A stretch of DNA of 42,546 bases. Origin: an uncultured Nitrospinota bacterium. Lineage in GTDB: Bacteria > Nitrospinota > Nitrospinia > Nitrospinales > VA-1. Made by a program: the position numbers and the translations under genes. This document shows, one piece after another, positions 9,093-19,257 of the stretch (positions are counted from its first letter, which is position 1; the number at the start of each line of letters is the position of its first letter). Under the pieces are notes generated by a model. That model had not been told where the DNA came from, made no database searches, and was given only the letters and a program-made list of their open reading frames with translations. The stretch lies in the NCBI GenBank assembly GCA_905612265.1, contig CAJQRI010000019.1, positions 1 to 42,546 on the forward strand. Reading direction: 5' to 3'.

Positions 9093-10835
9093 ATGGTTTC
9101 TTTATCAAATAAAAAATGGTGTTTAGCTGAACCGTCTTTAGAAACGGTGTCTTTGTTAGAACGTCAACTCCAGTTACCTACGGCGTTGGCAACGATTCTT
9201 ACTAATCGAGGAGTGACATCTGAGGAAACGGCCAAAGATTTTATAGAAGCAGATTTTGCTCGCCTACACGATCCATTTTTGATGAATGGAATGCGCGAAG
9301 CTGTTGACAGGGTGATTCAGGCATTGGAGAAAAAAGAAGCCATTACTGTATTCTGTGATTACGATGTAGATGGTGTCACCTCTGCCGCTTTTCTCACGCA
9401 TTTTTTCCGCGACTTGAATTGTCCAGTAGAGGCCTATTTACCAGAACGGCAGTCGGAGGGTTATGGCCTTAATTCCGCCGCTGTGCGCAAAATACGCGAA
9501 GGCGGGGCGAGGCTAATGATCACCGCCGATTGCGGCATTACTGGTGTTAAAGAGGTAGAGCTGGCGAATGAAATTGGACTGGATGTTATTGTGACCGACC
9601 ACCACCAAGTGGGGGAAGAAGGTCTGCCACCGGCCATTGCCGTGCTCAACCCGCATAGAGCCGACTGTGATTACCCTTATCGCTTTTTAAGCGGAGTGGG
9701 GCTCGCATTCAAACTAGCTATCGCAGTGCGAAACGGATTACATTCGGCAGGCTGGCCCAAGGAACGTCTGCCAAATTTAAAACGACATTTAGATTTGTTT
9801 GCTCTAGGTACCATTGCCGATGTCGCTCCGCTAACCGGTGAGAATCATATTCTGGCTCTGCATGGACTCGAAATGTTGTCCGTCAGCGCAAAACCCGGGT
9901 TGGTGGCTTTAAAAGAAACCGCAGGCATTATAGGGAATGTCGATGCGCGTTCTGTCGGTTTTGGTCTCGGTCCCAGACTCAATGCTGCAGGCAGACTGGG
10001 TCGGGCCGATAGCGGCCTACATCTGTTGACATCGACAAATCTAAAAGAAGCCAAAGTTCTGGCGCAGGAATTGGAAGCTACCAACAACGAGCGAAAAGAA
10101 ATTCAAGAAGAAACCGTGGCAGAAGCTGAGTCTATGTTCCGAGATGAAATCGACATTCAAGAAGATCGAGTGATCGTGCTGGCATCTGAAATATTTCATC
10201 CCGGAGTGATCGGAATTGCCGCGTCTCGTCTGGTCGAAAAATATCAACGTCCTACTGTCCTCATCGCTCTAGAGGGAGGGGAGGGAAAAGGGTCTGGACG
10301 CAGTATCCCAAAGTTTAATCTGTTTCGTGCATTCACTGATTGTGGTGAGCACCTCGTACAGTTTGGCGGACATGCCTACGCCGCGGGACTCACCATTAAA
10401 GAGGAACAGGTAGAAGGTTTCCGTAATGCCATGAACGAGGTGGGGCATAAGTATTTAACTGAAGAAGATTTGATTCCTGAGGTACGCGTGGATTCTGTTC
10501 TGAGGCTGGAAAAAATTGACCGATCTTTTTACAACCGGATGGCTTTGCTTGAGCCGTTTGGAGCTGAGAACCCTGTGCCTTGTTTTTTGTCGAAGGCCGT
10601 GAAACTTCAGGAAGTGAAATTAATTGGTAAGGAAAAAAATCATATCCGGTTCCGGGCAAAACAAGGGAAAAGCCAGGTTGAAGGGGTGGGTTTTGGTTTA
10701 GCCGAGGTGCTGGAGTCAGTCGATGTAACCACGGAACTTTTTGACATTGCCTATGAATTCAATCTCAACACTTGGAACGGCAGAGAAAAACTGGAGATTA
10801 AATTGGTAGATATTCGTATAGCAGAAAAACCTTAG
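9093..10835 (+). CDS. recJ: Single-stranded-DNA-specific exonuclease RecJ
   Basis: DYDVDGVTSAA, TADCGITG, VTDHHQ, GPRLNAAGR, FGGHAYAAG. Confidence 0.95.
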   Translation: MVSLSNKKWCLAEPSLETVSLLERQLQLPTALATILTNRGVTSEETAKDFIEADFARLHDPFLMNGMREAVDRVIQALEKKEAITVFCDYDVDGVTSAAFLTHFFRDLNCPVEAYLPERQSEGYGLNSAAVRKIREGGARLMITADCGITGVKEVELANEIGLDVIVTDHHQVGEEGLPPAIAVLNPHRADCDYPYRFLSGVGLAFKLAIAVRNGLHSAGWPKERLPNLKRHLDLFALGTIADVAPLTGENHILALHGLEMLSVSAKPGLVALKETAGIIGNVDARSVGFGLGPRLNAAGRLGRADSGLHLLTSTNLKEAKVLAQELEATNNERKEIQEETVAEAESMFRDEIDIQEDRVIVLASEIFHPGVIGIAASRLVEKYQRPTVLIALEGGEGKGSGRSIPKFNLFRAFTDCGEHLVQFGGHAYAAGLTIKEEQVEGFRNAMNEVGHKYLTEEDLIPEVRVDSVLRLEKIDRSFYNRMALLEPFGAENPVPCFLSKAVKLQEVKLIGKEKNHIRFRAKQGKSQVEGVGFGLAEVLESVDVTTELFDIAYEFNLNTWNGREKLEIKLVDIRIAEKP

Positions 10836-10838
10836 TGG

Positions 10839-13415
10839 TCACTCCACTCGCACGGCTTCTTTCGGGTTGAGATTGGCTGCCAGTCGGGCGGGGTAAAGTC
10901 CGGACAGTATCGAAACTCCCCAGAACATCGTCACCATGACCAGAATGAAGAGGTAAGGGAAATGGACCTGAATGGTCCATCCAAAAGATTGTTTGTTGAT
11001 CACGAAGATCAGGATATATGAAACAATTACCCCCGCTATAAACCCCATTACCGAACCGATCAGCCCCAGTATTCCAGCTTCGATCAAGACCATACGTTTA
11101 ACCTGCCCTTTGAATGCGCCGATGAACCTTAAAATTCCTATCTCCCTTTTGCGTTCTAAAATCAGCGATACCAATGTATTGAAAAGCCCCAGCACTGCCA
11201 CCAGTATGGCTATTATTTCCAGAGAATAGGTGATGGCAAAAGTTTTGTCGAACACTTCCAGCACCTGTTGTTTTAATTCGGAATTGGAACGGATGATGAG
11301 CCGGTGGTCTTTTAAAGTTTTAAGAATTTCTTTGCGTATGAAGTTCAATTGGGTTTTGTCTTCAAGATAAATAACAAAGCTGTTGATCTCTGTTTCTTCG
11401 TAATAGTTTAAAAATGTGGTGCGATCAAGAATAATGTATCCACGTTCGCGGGAATAATCGAAATAGATAGCAGCAACTTCCATTTGGGCTGGACCGTTGG
11501 GAGTTTGCAGTTCGATATTGTTTCCAATACTCACTTTGTGTTTGAGAGAGAAGGCTTCAGAAATCATAGCTCTATTCTGGTTGACCATAACTTGAGCAAG
11601 CTCTTGCGCTGGTGGACCAGTTTTGATAACCAGGTTGCCGTATTGAGAGAGCACGGAAAAATCACCCGTTGCCAGTACAACAGGAAGGTCGTTGTGAGTG
11701 ATGTCGAGGGCACGGAATTGATCAACTGCGGCAATGCCTTTAAGGGATTTCAGTCTCTCTACCGACTCTGATGGCAGGGTATGTTGGTAGTCGATATCTC
11801 TTCCTCCTGCTACACGGACAAACAGGTCGGCTCGTAATGTCTGGTCGATCCACACGATCACGGTTTGGCGAAAGCTATGCACCATGATCGACATGCTGAT
11901 GACCATCATGAACGCGATAGCCAGTGACGAGATGGCAAGAGCGTTACGCCCTACATTTTGTGAAAGGTTCATGCAGGCTAGAAGTCCTTCACCGCCAAAC
12001 CGGTTTTTAAATAAGAAATGCAGTCGGTCACGAGTCCAGAGTAAAACTGCGGGTGTTAACAAGGAAAGACTGAGGATGATTAAAAAGACTGAGAAAAACC
12101 CAAAATAAGGGAAGTTGTTAATGGGTGGCAGTTGCGTGCAGAGCGCAGAGAGCAGAACCACGATCAGGGCGGTTGTGTTTAAGCCCCGGCTTCCGCGAAA
12201 CAGTTTGAGATCATAACTACCACGCCGCATGACCGTGGTAGGAGGGGTAGTGGCTGCGTCCCAGGCGGGGATGAGAGCAGATATAAGGCTGAGCACGACA
12301 CCTAAAATAAAATAGGGACCCATCTTGCTCCACTGAAAATCCACTTCTGTGACATAGCTTGGCGCGTAAAGGTTGTTGACGGTGAGAGAAACAGCATCCA
12401 AAGAAAACTGAGCGAAAAAATATCCCAACCCGATTCCTAATACAGAGCCGATAGCACCGATGACTCCGGCTTCCAGAAAAAAGATCAATGCGATTAAGGC
12501 AGGTGTGGCGCCAATTGCGCGCAGGGTGCCGATCTCAACTCTTCGACGCACTACCGAAAGGGCGATCATGTTGTAGATCAGGTAGAGGGCGACCAGTAGA
12601 GCTACAAAACTTAAGGCCGTCAGGTTATATTGAAATGCCTGCAACATTTTTCCAATCTGACGGTTCTTACGTTGTGGGCGCTCAACTTTCATATGTCCGG
12701 GAATCAGGGCGGAGATTTTTTCCTGCATCGATTCGAAGTCGACTGAGTTTAGAAACTGGATGTCGATGCGATCCAATCGACCTATTTTGTCAAACGCATT
12801 TTGTGCCGCCGCGATATCCATTAGGGCGAAATTCCCGTTCAAGGCTTTAGCGATTCCTTTGTCTTCAAGTATCGCATTGACGTTGAGAGTTTTAACTTGT
12901 CCCTTTATCAGGAATTCGATGGTATCGCCGGGTTCAAAGTGGGTACCCGGCACGAATTTTTCAGGAAGAATAACTCCTGCTGGATCCATTATGAGCGGAA
13001 TCAATCCTTTCAGGTCTTTCTCTATAGTTTTGATAGAAAAGTCGCGGATGCCATTGTCCTGCAAAAGGTCGGTGCCGATGATCTCTACCACCTCGCCACT
13101 GGTCGACTCAACTCCATAACCCTCAATAACCGGGTAGGCTTTGATCTCATCTCTGAGCGTGTGGAGTTTTTCAAAAACCACTTCATCGAAAGCGATACCT
13201 TCAACCCGAATGACCGCATCGGCTCTACCTAAAACTAGGTCCACACTTTCGGTGAAAGACATCATGGTTTGCTGATTGGCTAGCCGGATGCTGAGGAACA
13301 CGGCAACTCCCACTGCCACGCCAAGGATGGTGATGGCAGTGCGAAACGGGTCTCGCAGTAAAGGACGCAGGATGAGTGCGGTGAACAGGTCTTTAAAATA
13401 AAGCAGAAAGCTCAT
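10839..13415 (-). CDS. ABC transporter permease with two FtsX domains (YbbP-like)
   Basis: 858 aa, N-terminal GVAVGVAVFLSIRLAN; two FtsX-type domains (RRRVEIGTLRAIGA and ERKREIGILRFIGA); 4-nt overlap with the ATPase gene. Confidence 0.88.
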   Translation of the reverse strand: MSFLLYFKDLFTALILRPLLRDPFRTAITILGVAVGVAVFLSIRLANQQTMMSFTESVDLVLGRADAVIRVEGIAFDEVVFEKLHTLRDEIKAYPVIEGYGVESTSGEVVEIIGTDLLQDNGIRDFSIKTIEKDLKGLIPLIMDPAGVILPEKFVPGTHFEPGDTIEFLIKGQVKTLNVNAILEDKGIAKALNGNFALMDIAAAQNAFDKIGRLDRIDIQFLNSVDFESMQEKISALIPGHMKVERPQRKNRQIGKMLQAFQYNLTALSFVALLVALYLIYNMIALSVVRRRVEIGTLRAIGATPALIALIFFLEAGVIGAIGSVLGIGLGYFFAQFSLDAVSLTVNNLYAPSYVTEVDFQWSKMGPYFILGVVLSLISALIPAWDAATTPPTTVMRRGSYDLKLFRGSRGLNTTALIVVLLSALCTQLPPINNFPYFGFFSVFLIILSLSLLTPAVLLWTRDRLHFLFKNRFGGEGLLACMNLSQNVGRNALAISSLAIAFMMVISMSIMVHSFRQTVIVWIDQTLRADLFVRVAGGRDIDYQHTLPSESVERLKSLKGIAAVDQFRALDITHNDLPVVLATGDFSVLSQYGNLVIKTGPPAQELAQVMVNQNRAMISEAFSLKHKVSIGNNIELQTPNGPAQMEVAAIYFDYSRERGYIILDRTTFLNYYEETEINSFVIYLEDKTQLNFIRKEILKTLKDHRLIIRSNSELKQQVLEVFDKTFAITYSLEIIAILVAVLGLFNTLVSLILERKREIGILRFIGAFKGQVKRMVLIEAGILGLIGSVMGFIAGVIVSYILIFVINKQSFGWTIQVHFPYLFILVMVTMFWGVSILSGLYPARLAANLNPKEAVRVE

Positions 13416-14095
13416 GTTATCTGATCGGTCAGTTTACCATCGCGAATTTCGAAATGGCGATTTCCGATGGCTGCGACCTGTGGGTTGTGAGTGACCATGA
13501 CCACAGTTGTTTTAAAATCGGTGGCGGCCTTTCGCATGAGGCCGATGATTTTCAGTCCGTTTTCCGAGTCGAGATTTCCGGTGGGTTCATCGGCAAGCAG
13601 GATGACGGGTTGATGAACCAAGGCACGGGCAATGGCGACGCGTTGCATCTCTCCTCCCGAAAGTTCAGCAGGGAAAGAATTGGCCCGGTGCCAGAGTCCG
13701 ACATAATCGAGCAGCGTTTTAATGCGCTCGCTATCGGTTCGGGATGAATGCGCCAGCAGAAGCGGCAGTTCTACATTTTCCATCACCGTGAGGGTTGGCA
13801 TGAGATTGAAAAACTGGAACACGAAACCGATTTCATTACGGCGCAGCAAAGTCAGCTCATGATCGGAAAAATCGGATACCTTGCGACCGTTGAGGATGAT
13901 TTGACCCTTGTCGGGTAGATCGAGCCCTGCCAGCAGGTTAAGCAAAGTGGTTTTTCCTCCGCCACTGGGGCCCATGATGGTGACAAAGTCTCCGGCATCA
14001 AGGCTCAGGTTCACCGCCTCCAATGCGGTCACCGGTTGCGATCCACTTTGGTAGGACTTGTACACGTCTATGAATTGAATGATTGGTGTGGTCAT
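13412..14095 (-). CDS. ABC transporter ATP-binding protein (LolD/YbbA-like)
   Basis: Walker A GPSGGGKTT, signature LSGGEMQRVAIARAL, Walker B VILLADEPTGNLD. Confidence 0.95.
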   Translation of the reverse strand: MTTPIIQFIDVYKSYQSGSQPVTALEAVNLSLDAGDFVTIMGPSGGGKTTLLNLLAGLDLPDKGQIILNGRKVSDFSDHELTLLRRNEIGFVFQFFNLMPTLTVMENVELPLLLAHSSRTDSERIKTLLDYVGLWHRANSFPAELSGGEMQRVAIARALVHQPVILLADEPTGNLDSENGLKIIGLMRKAATDFKTTVVMVTHNPQVAAIGNRHFEIRDGKLTDQIT

Positions 14096-14323
14096 GAGTT
14101 GACATGATATTTGAAATACTGTTCAGTCCAATATAACGCGTAGAGCCTCAGCAAACAATGAAGCATATCCTTTTCTTGTGCTCAAATTCTGTTGGCGGTT
14201 AATAGGGTTATAGCTTATTGCTTCCAAGGCGAGTGGAGCGTTGATCCTGTCGGGAGAATATGCTATGGATGGGCATGTAAATCCTTCAAAGTGAAGAAGT
14301 AGTTTTTATAGTGGAGTTATGGT

Positions 14324-15508
14324 ATGGCGATAGCGCAAAAAATCACCGGATTCATGGAAAATTCTTCTTGGATTCGTAAAATGTTTGAGGAAGGAATTCG
14401 GCTAAAAAAGGAGTTTGGTGAGGAAAATGTGTTCGACCTTTCTTTGGGGAATCCTGTAATAGAACCGCCGGAGGAGGTCCGAAAAGCGTTGATAGAAAGT
14501 GCGCTGGATGAATCTCACGGACTGCACCGCTATATGCCTAATGCCGGGTTGGCCGATGTGCGGGCGGTGATTGCTGAGTCCTTATCTCCTGAATGCAAGG
14601 TGGAGCTTTCGGCCAACGATGTGGTGATGGTTTGTGGTGCGGCGGGTGGACTCAATATTACTTTAAAGACTCTGCTCGATCCGGGTGATGAGGTAATTAT
14701 TTTTGCGCCTTATTTTGTGGAATATCTGTTTTATGCTGATAATCACGGCGGCAAGGCAGTGGCGGTGCCCACACTCGATGATTTCCGGCTGAATTTTGAG
14801 GCATTGCAAAATGCTCTCAACGAAAAAACCAAAGCGGTCATCATCAATTCCCCAAACAATCCGACAGGGGTGCTTTATTCGCGTCAGGAGTTGCAGGAGT
14901 TAGCTCGAGTGTTAAAAGCACATTCTGATAAACTCGGCAAAGCCGTTTACCTGATTTCAGACGATCCGTATAAAAAGATCACGTTTGATGGGGTGGAAGC
15001 GCCGAACATTATGGAGTTTTACCAGGACAGTATTTACATCACTTCACATTCCAAGGATATTGCCTTGCCTGGTGAGCGTATAGGATTTTTGGCGGTGCAT
15101 CCGCAATGCGAGTCTGCGGGGCTACTCATGGCGGGATTGATCTTTTGCAACCGGGTGTTGGGATTCGTCAATGCCCCGGCACTTATCCAGCGCGTAGTGA
15201 AACAGGTGCAAGGGGTGACGGTGGATGTGGAACAATATCGCCGTAAACGCGATTATCTATATAATGAACTAACCCGGATTGGCTATCAGGTGGTGAAACC
15301 GCAGGGAGCTTTTTATTTTTTTCCGAAATCTCCGTTGGAAGATGAGGTGGAGTTCGTTAAAAAACTGGCCGATAAAAAGGTGCTGGTGGTGCCAGGTAGA
15401 GGGTTTGGTCTTCCCGGATATTTCCGCATTTCCTATTGTCTTCCCGACTCGGTCATCGAAGGCTCAATTGCCGGGTTTGAAAAAGCCTACCATGAGTGCC
15501 AGGCATAG
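14324..15508 (+). CDS. PLP-dependent class I/II aminotransferase
   Basis: NSPNNPTGVLYS, SDDPYKKITF, SHSKDIALPGERIGF PLP-lysine region. Confidence 0.92.
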   Translation: MAIAQKITGFMENSSWIRKMFEEGIRLKKEFGEENVFDLSLGNPVIEPPEEVRKALIESALDESHGLHRYMPNAGLADVRAVIAESLSPECKVELSANDVVMVCGAAGGLNITLKTLLDPGDEVIIFAPYFVEYLFYADNHGGKAVAVPTLDDFRLNFEALQNALNEKTKAVIINSPNNPTGVLYSRQELQELARVLKAHSDKLGKAVYLISDDPYKKITFDGVEAPNIMEFYQDSIYITSHSKDIALPGERIGFLAVHPQCESAGLLMAGLIFCNRVLGFVNAPALIQRVVKQVQGVTVDVEQYRRKRDYLYNELTRIGYQVVKPQGAFYFFPKSPLEDEVEFVKKLADKKVLVVPGRGFGLPGYFRISYCLPDSVIEGSIAGFEKAYHECQA

Positions 15509-15596
15509 CCCGATTGTCTGGAGAATCTTTTCTGGTAGAATTGAATCTAATCTGAATAAGAGAAATTAGTGATCGTTTTTTAAAGGATGGTTCGTT

Positions 15597-16751
15597 ATGG
15601 CTTTGACACAGGATCAAATTAACCGCTACAGCCGACATTTACTTTTGCCCGAGGTGGGGGTTGAGGGACAAGAAAAAATTTGTAATTCGAAGGTGCTTTT
15701 GATTGGCACGGGTGGACTGGGCTCGCCCTTGGCGCTGTATCTTGCGGCGGCCGGAGTGGGTAATCTGGGCTTGATAGATTTTGATGTGGTTGACCTCAGC
15801 AACTTGCAAAGGCAGGTAGCACATGGGGAGTCGACAGTCGGGAAATTGAAGGTGGACTCTGCCAAAGCTCGTATTGCCGATCTAAATTCCAGTATCAATG
15901 TGACCACTTACAACACGCGTTTGTCTTCGGAAAACGTGATGGAGATTTTTGCCGACTACGACATCATTGTTGATGGCACAGACAATTTTCCAACCCGTTA
16001 TCTTGCCAGCGATGCTTGTGTGTTGTTGAAGAAACCTTATATATATGGATGTATTCTGCGCTTTGAAGGCCAGGCTTCTGTGTTCGATTCCAGAACGGGT
16101 CCTTGCTACCGTTGTCTTTACCCGGCACCGCCGCCACCAGGTTTGGTACCCAGTTGTGCTGAGGGTGGAGTGATTGGAATTCTGCCAGGTATTGTCGGGC
16201 TGATTCAGGCGAACGAAGTCATCAAGCTGATATTGGATATAGGCGACTCGCTCGTGGGACGACTTTTACTGTTCGACGCGTTGAAGATGAAGTTCCGGGA
16301 AATGAAATTGCGCAAGGATCCGGCTTGCCCAATCTGCGGGGAGAACCCGACCATCACGGAGTTGGTCGATTATGAGCAGTTCTGCGGCATCGTGCCGGTT
16401 CAAGAATCTTCCGCCGATCTGGAGATGGAAATTGCTGTCGAGCAGGTCAAAAAAATGATGGATGAGAAGCATGTGTTCAAGCTGATCGATGTTCGGGAAC
16501 CGTCGGAATACAGTATCTGCAAAATTGAAGGGGCTACCCTGATTCCACTGGGCGATATTGAAGCTAAAGATACTACTTTATTGAATGGATTGAGTCCCGA
16601 TGACGAGATTGTACTTCATTGCAAGGCGGGGGTGCGTTCAATGAAAGCATTGAAAGCATTGGAGGAAATGGGTTTCCACAACCTGAAAAGCATGCGAGGC
16701 GGTATCAATGAATGGTCGGAGAAAATCGACTCTTCTGTCCCTCAGTATTAG
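15597..16751 (+). CDS. MoeB/ThiF-family adenylyltransferase fused to a rhodanese domain
   Basis: RYSRHLLLPEVGVEGQEKI, GTGGLGSP, two CxxC zinc motifs (CYRC, CPIC), C-terminal LIDVREPSEY...LHCKAGVRS. Confidence 0.93.
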   Translation: MALTQDQINRYSRHLLLPEVGVEGQEKICNSKVLLIGTGGLGSPLALYLAAAGVGNLGLIDFDVVDLSNLQRQVAHGESTVGKLKVDSAKARIADLNSSINVTTYNTRLSSENVMEIFADYDIIVDGTDNFPTRYLASDACVLLKKPYIYGCILRFEGQASVFDSRTGPCYRCLYPAPPPPGLVPSCAEGGVIGILPGIVGLIQANEVIKLILDIGDSLVGRLLLFDALKMKFREMKLRKDPACPICGENPTITELVDYEQFCGIVPVQESSADLEMEIAVEQVKKMMDEKHVFKLIDVREPSEYSICKIEGATLIPLGDIEAKDTTLLNGLSPDDEIVLHCKAGVRSMKALKALEEMGFHNLKSMRGGINEWSEKIDSSVPQY

Positions 16752-16847
16752 GAGCTACCTGCTTGACAAGGTGGTGGGAGGGGTTTAATGTTGAACGAAG
16801 CAAGGTGTTAATTTGTTTTTTTATCAGGAAAATGAAAGGGGGATTTA

Positions 16848-17219
16848 ATGAGTGACTCCGATGGGTCTGAACGAAGTTTTGAAAAGTTATCCAAGGCGAT
16901 TACCGAAGCGGTCATGACTTCACCCAAGGTTAAAAAAATTGTTGCTGAAATTCAGAAAGACGAGGATATCTGCCCCAAGAGTTTTATGGTTTTAGTCCTT
17001 AAGATGGAAGTGCTGACCGATTCGCTAGAATTGGAAGTTGAAGAAGAACTAAAGGAGGAGCAGCCAGCGCCCAAGAAGCGCAAGAGAAAAAAGTCTTCAC
17101 GAAAGCCGCAGTTCATCGATGGGCAGGAACTTTCTAAAAAAGAAATCGAATTCCAGGAGTTTACCAACAAAAAATTCGATGATGATGAATGGCTCAAGAA
17201 AAATGGGCTTATTTTTTAA
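16848..17219 (+). CDS. Hypothetical protein, charge-segregated
   Basis: 123-aa ORF; acidic run then PKKRKRKKSSRK; no recognised domain. Confidence 0.6.
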   Translation: MSDSDGSERSFEKLSKAITEAVMTSPKVKKIVAEIQKDEDICPKSFMVLVLKMEVLTDSLELEVEEELKEEQPAPKKRKRKKSSRKPQFIDGQELSKKEIEFQEFTNKKFDDDEWLKKNGLIF

Positions 17220-17380
17220 GACATTTCCCCCTTACCTGATTACAATATTTTGCTCGACGTTTCTCATTTCCAGACCTCATGAAGCTTGGAAGTGGAGAAG
17301 GCTATAAAGCCTTCCAGAGTTGCCGGTTTAGGCTCACCATCGATAACCTCGAGTTTCTCAAACTTTAACTTCCGTAGGTC

Positions 17381-17761
17381 TTACTTAGAGTGTTGCATCA
17401 ATTCGATTTCGTATTTGTCTGGATCTTCAGTGAAGATAAAGCGAGTGCCATTTGAAGTTTCGATTGGCCCTTCAGTGATGGGGGTTCTTGAGTGTTCCAG
17501 CTTGAAGATGCAGTTGTCCAAATTTTCTACTTCAAAGGCGAGATGCACCAGGTCTTCGGGGACTTCAATTTTTCCAGAATCAGGAAATGAACACAACTCC
17601 AGTTCACAGTCTGTACCGGGAAAACGCAGGAAGACCAGCGTTGAACCGCGCGGTGAGGTTTTTTTTTCCAAGACTTCCATGCCCAGAATATCTCTGTAAA
17701 ACTGGAGGGACTGCCCCATGTCAGACACACGAAAGCGGGTATGAAGATATTTTTTTATCAT
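17381..17761 (-). CDS. VOC superfamily / lactoylglutathione lyase-like
   Basis: HTRFRVSDMGQSLQFYRDILGMEVLEKK ... HLAFEVENLD ... FTEDPDKYEIELMQ. Confidence 0.88.
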   Translation of the reverse strand: MIKKYLHTRFRVSDMGQSLQFYRDILGMEVLEKKTSPRGSTLVFLRFPGTDCELELCSFPDSGKIEVPEDLVHLAFEVENLDNCIFKLEHSRTPITEGPIETSNGTRFIFTEDPDKYEIELMQHSK

Positions 17762-19134
17762 GCCTGATAATCAAACTGAATAATGGATTGGTAGTGATCC
17801 ATTTGTTTTTTTATGATGCTGATCAGCTCAATAAGACGAGTCTGGGTTTCTGCCTCAAACCTTAGTACTATTACCGGCTGTGTGTTGGAAGCGCGAATCA
17901 ATGCCCAGCCATCGCCAAAATTGACACGCACTCCATCAATTTCGATGACCTCGTACTTGCTCCTGAAAAATTGTGTCAGTTCACGGACTATTTTAAACTT
18001 TTTGTCATCAGGGCAGTCTATGCGAATTTCTGGCGTGTAAGCTGTTTTGGGAAGATCGGCCAGCATTTCAGAAACTTTCATGTCAGACTGAGCGACAATT
18101 TCCAATATTCGGCCTGCGGCAAACACTGCGTCGTCGAAGCCAAAATAATTGTCAGCAAAACAGACATGGCCGCTCATTTCTCCTGCCAGAAGAGCGCCAG
18201 TTTCCTTCATTTTCTTTTTAATCAAAGAGTGGCCCGCCGGTGCCATGACGGGAACCCCGCCATGTTTTTCAATATCCTGATACAGGTTTTGAGAACATTT
18301 GACTTCGCCGACAATGGTGGCGCCGGGATTTCTCGATAAAATATCTCGCGCGAAAATAGTCAGTAGTTGGTCGCCCCACAAAATATTGCCTTTTTCATCA
18401 ACTATGCCAATACGATCGGCATCTCCGTCAAACCCGATACCCAGTTCCGCATTTTCGGACCGGACTTTTTCTATCAACCCTTGTAGGTTTTCTTCCACAG
18501 TTGGGTCAGGGTGATGGTTTGGGAAGGTGCCATCAGGCTCACAAAAAATTTCTATGGGTTCCAGTCCGAGTCTTTTCAGTAGTTCTGGTCCCACAATACC
18601 AAAGCATCCATTACCGCCATCGACCACAACTTTCACTTTTCGGGGAATCTTCAAGATGGAACAGATATTCTTCATATATGGTTCCATAACACTTGTCTGT
18701 TCTATTTTCCCCGATCCCGTTTCAAAAATTTTGGACTCGATCAGGGCTTTAAGCTCCTGAATTTTTTCTCCGTATAGACTGTGTTTACCGAGACTGATTT
18801 TAAACCCATTAAACTCCGGCGGATTATGACTGCCGGTTATCATCACGCCGCCGTCTGCATTAAGATGATGAAGGGCGAAATAGGCAACGGGGGTGGGGAC
18901 CATTCCAATATCCACAACATCGCATCCGGTGGAGTTGAGAGCCTGAGATAAAATATCGCGGAACTCCACCGAGCTGGAGCGAACATCCCGCCCAACCACT
19001 AGTGATTTACCTCCCTGGCGTCTCATGTAGGTGCCAATGGCTTGGCCGATCTGTTGAACGGTTTCTGCGGTGAGGTCTTTGCCAACTACACCGCGGATAT
19101 CATATTCGCGAAAGATTTGCGGATTAATGGACAT
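17758..19134 (-). CDS. Phosphomannomutase/phosphoglucomutase
   Basis: FREYDIRGVVGKDL, TGSHNPPEFNGFK, GFDGDADRIGIVDEKG, RASNTQPVIVLRFE. Confidence 0.94.
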   Translation of the reverse strand: MSINPQIFREYDIRGVVGKDLTAETVQQIGQAIGTYMRRQGGKSLVVGRDVRSSSVEFRDILSQALNSTGCDVVDIGMVPTPVAYFALHHLNADGGVMITGSHNPPEFNGFKISLGKHSLYGEKIQELKALIESKIFETGSGKIEQTSVMEPYMKNICSILKIPRKVKVVVDGGNGCFGIVGPELLKRLGLEPIEIFCEPDGTFPNHHPDPTVEENLQGLIEKVRSENAELGIGFDGDADRIGIVDEKGNILWGDQLLTIFARDILSRNPGATIVGEVKCSQNLYQDIEKHGGVPVMAPAGHSLIKKKMKETGALLAGEMSGHVCFADNYFGFDDAVFAAGRILEIVAQSDMKVSEMLADLPKTAYTPEIRIDCPDDKKFKIVRELTQFFRSKYEVIEIDGVRVNFGDGWALIRASNTQPVIVLRFEAETQTRLIELISIIKKQMDHYQSIIQFDYQA

Positions 19135-19174
19135 AGTAAATAGGGTTCGTTTTTCAAGTTGGTTAAAAATTATA

Positions 19175-19204
19175 ACACCCCAACTCCTATTCGAAAAGAG
19201 GGGT
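19175..19204 (-). repeat. Dispersed G-rich repeat, copy C
   Basis: Reverse complement reads CCCCTCTTTTCGAATAGGAGTTGGGGTGT; a second partial tail GAGGGCTGGGGGAATTTGC lies at about 19267-19286 on +. Confidence 0.5.
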
Positions 19205-19257
19205 CCATTAAAGCTCTCCCTTCTACTAAGTACCCGTTTCGGGCATGAGGGCTAATG

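Noticed and set aside
16638-16663. Short tandem repeat TGAAAGCATTGAAAGCATT
   Set aside because: Within the coding region (MKALKALEE); explained by protein sequence
17297-17314. Hairpin GAAGGCT-ATAA-AGCCTTC between convergent genes
   Set aside because: Perfect 7-bp stem but no U-run; may be a weak terminator, insufficient for a call
17286-17699. 137-aa plus-strand ORF
   Set aside because: Antisense to the well-supported VOC gene, Ser-rich with no domain
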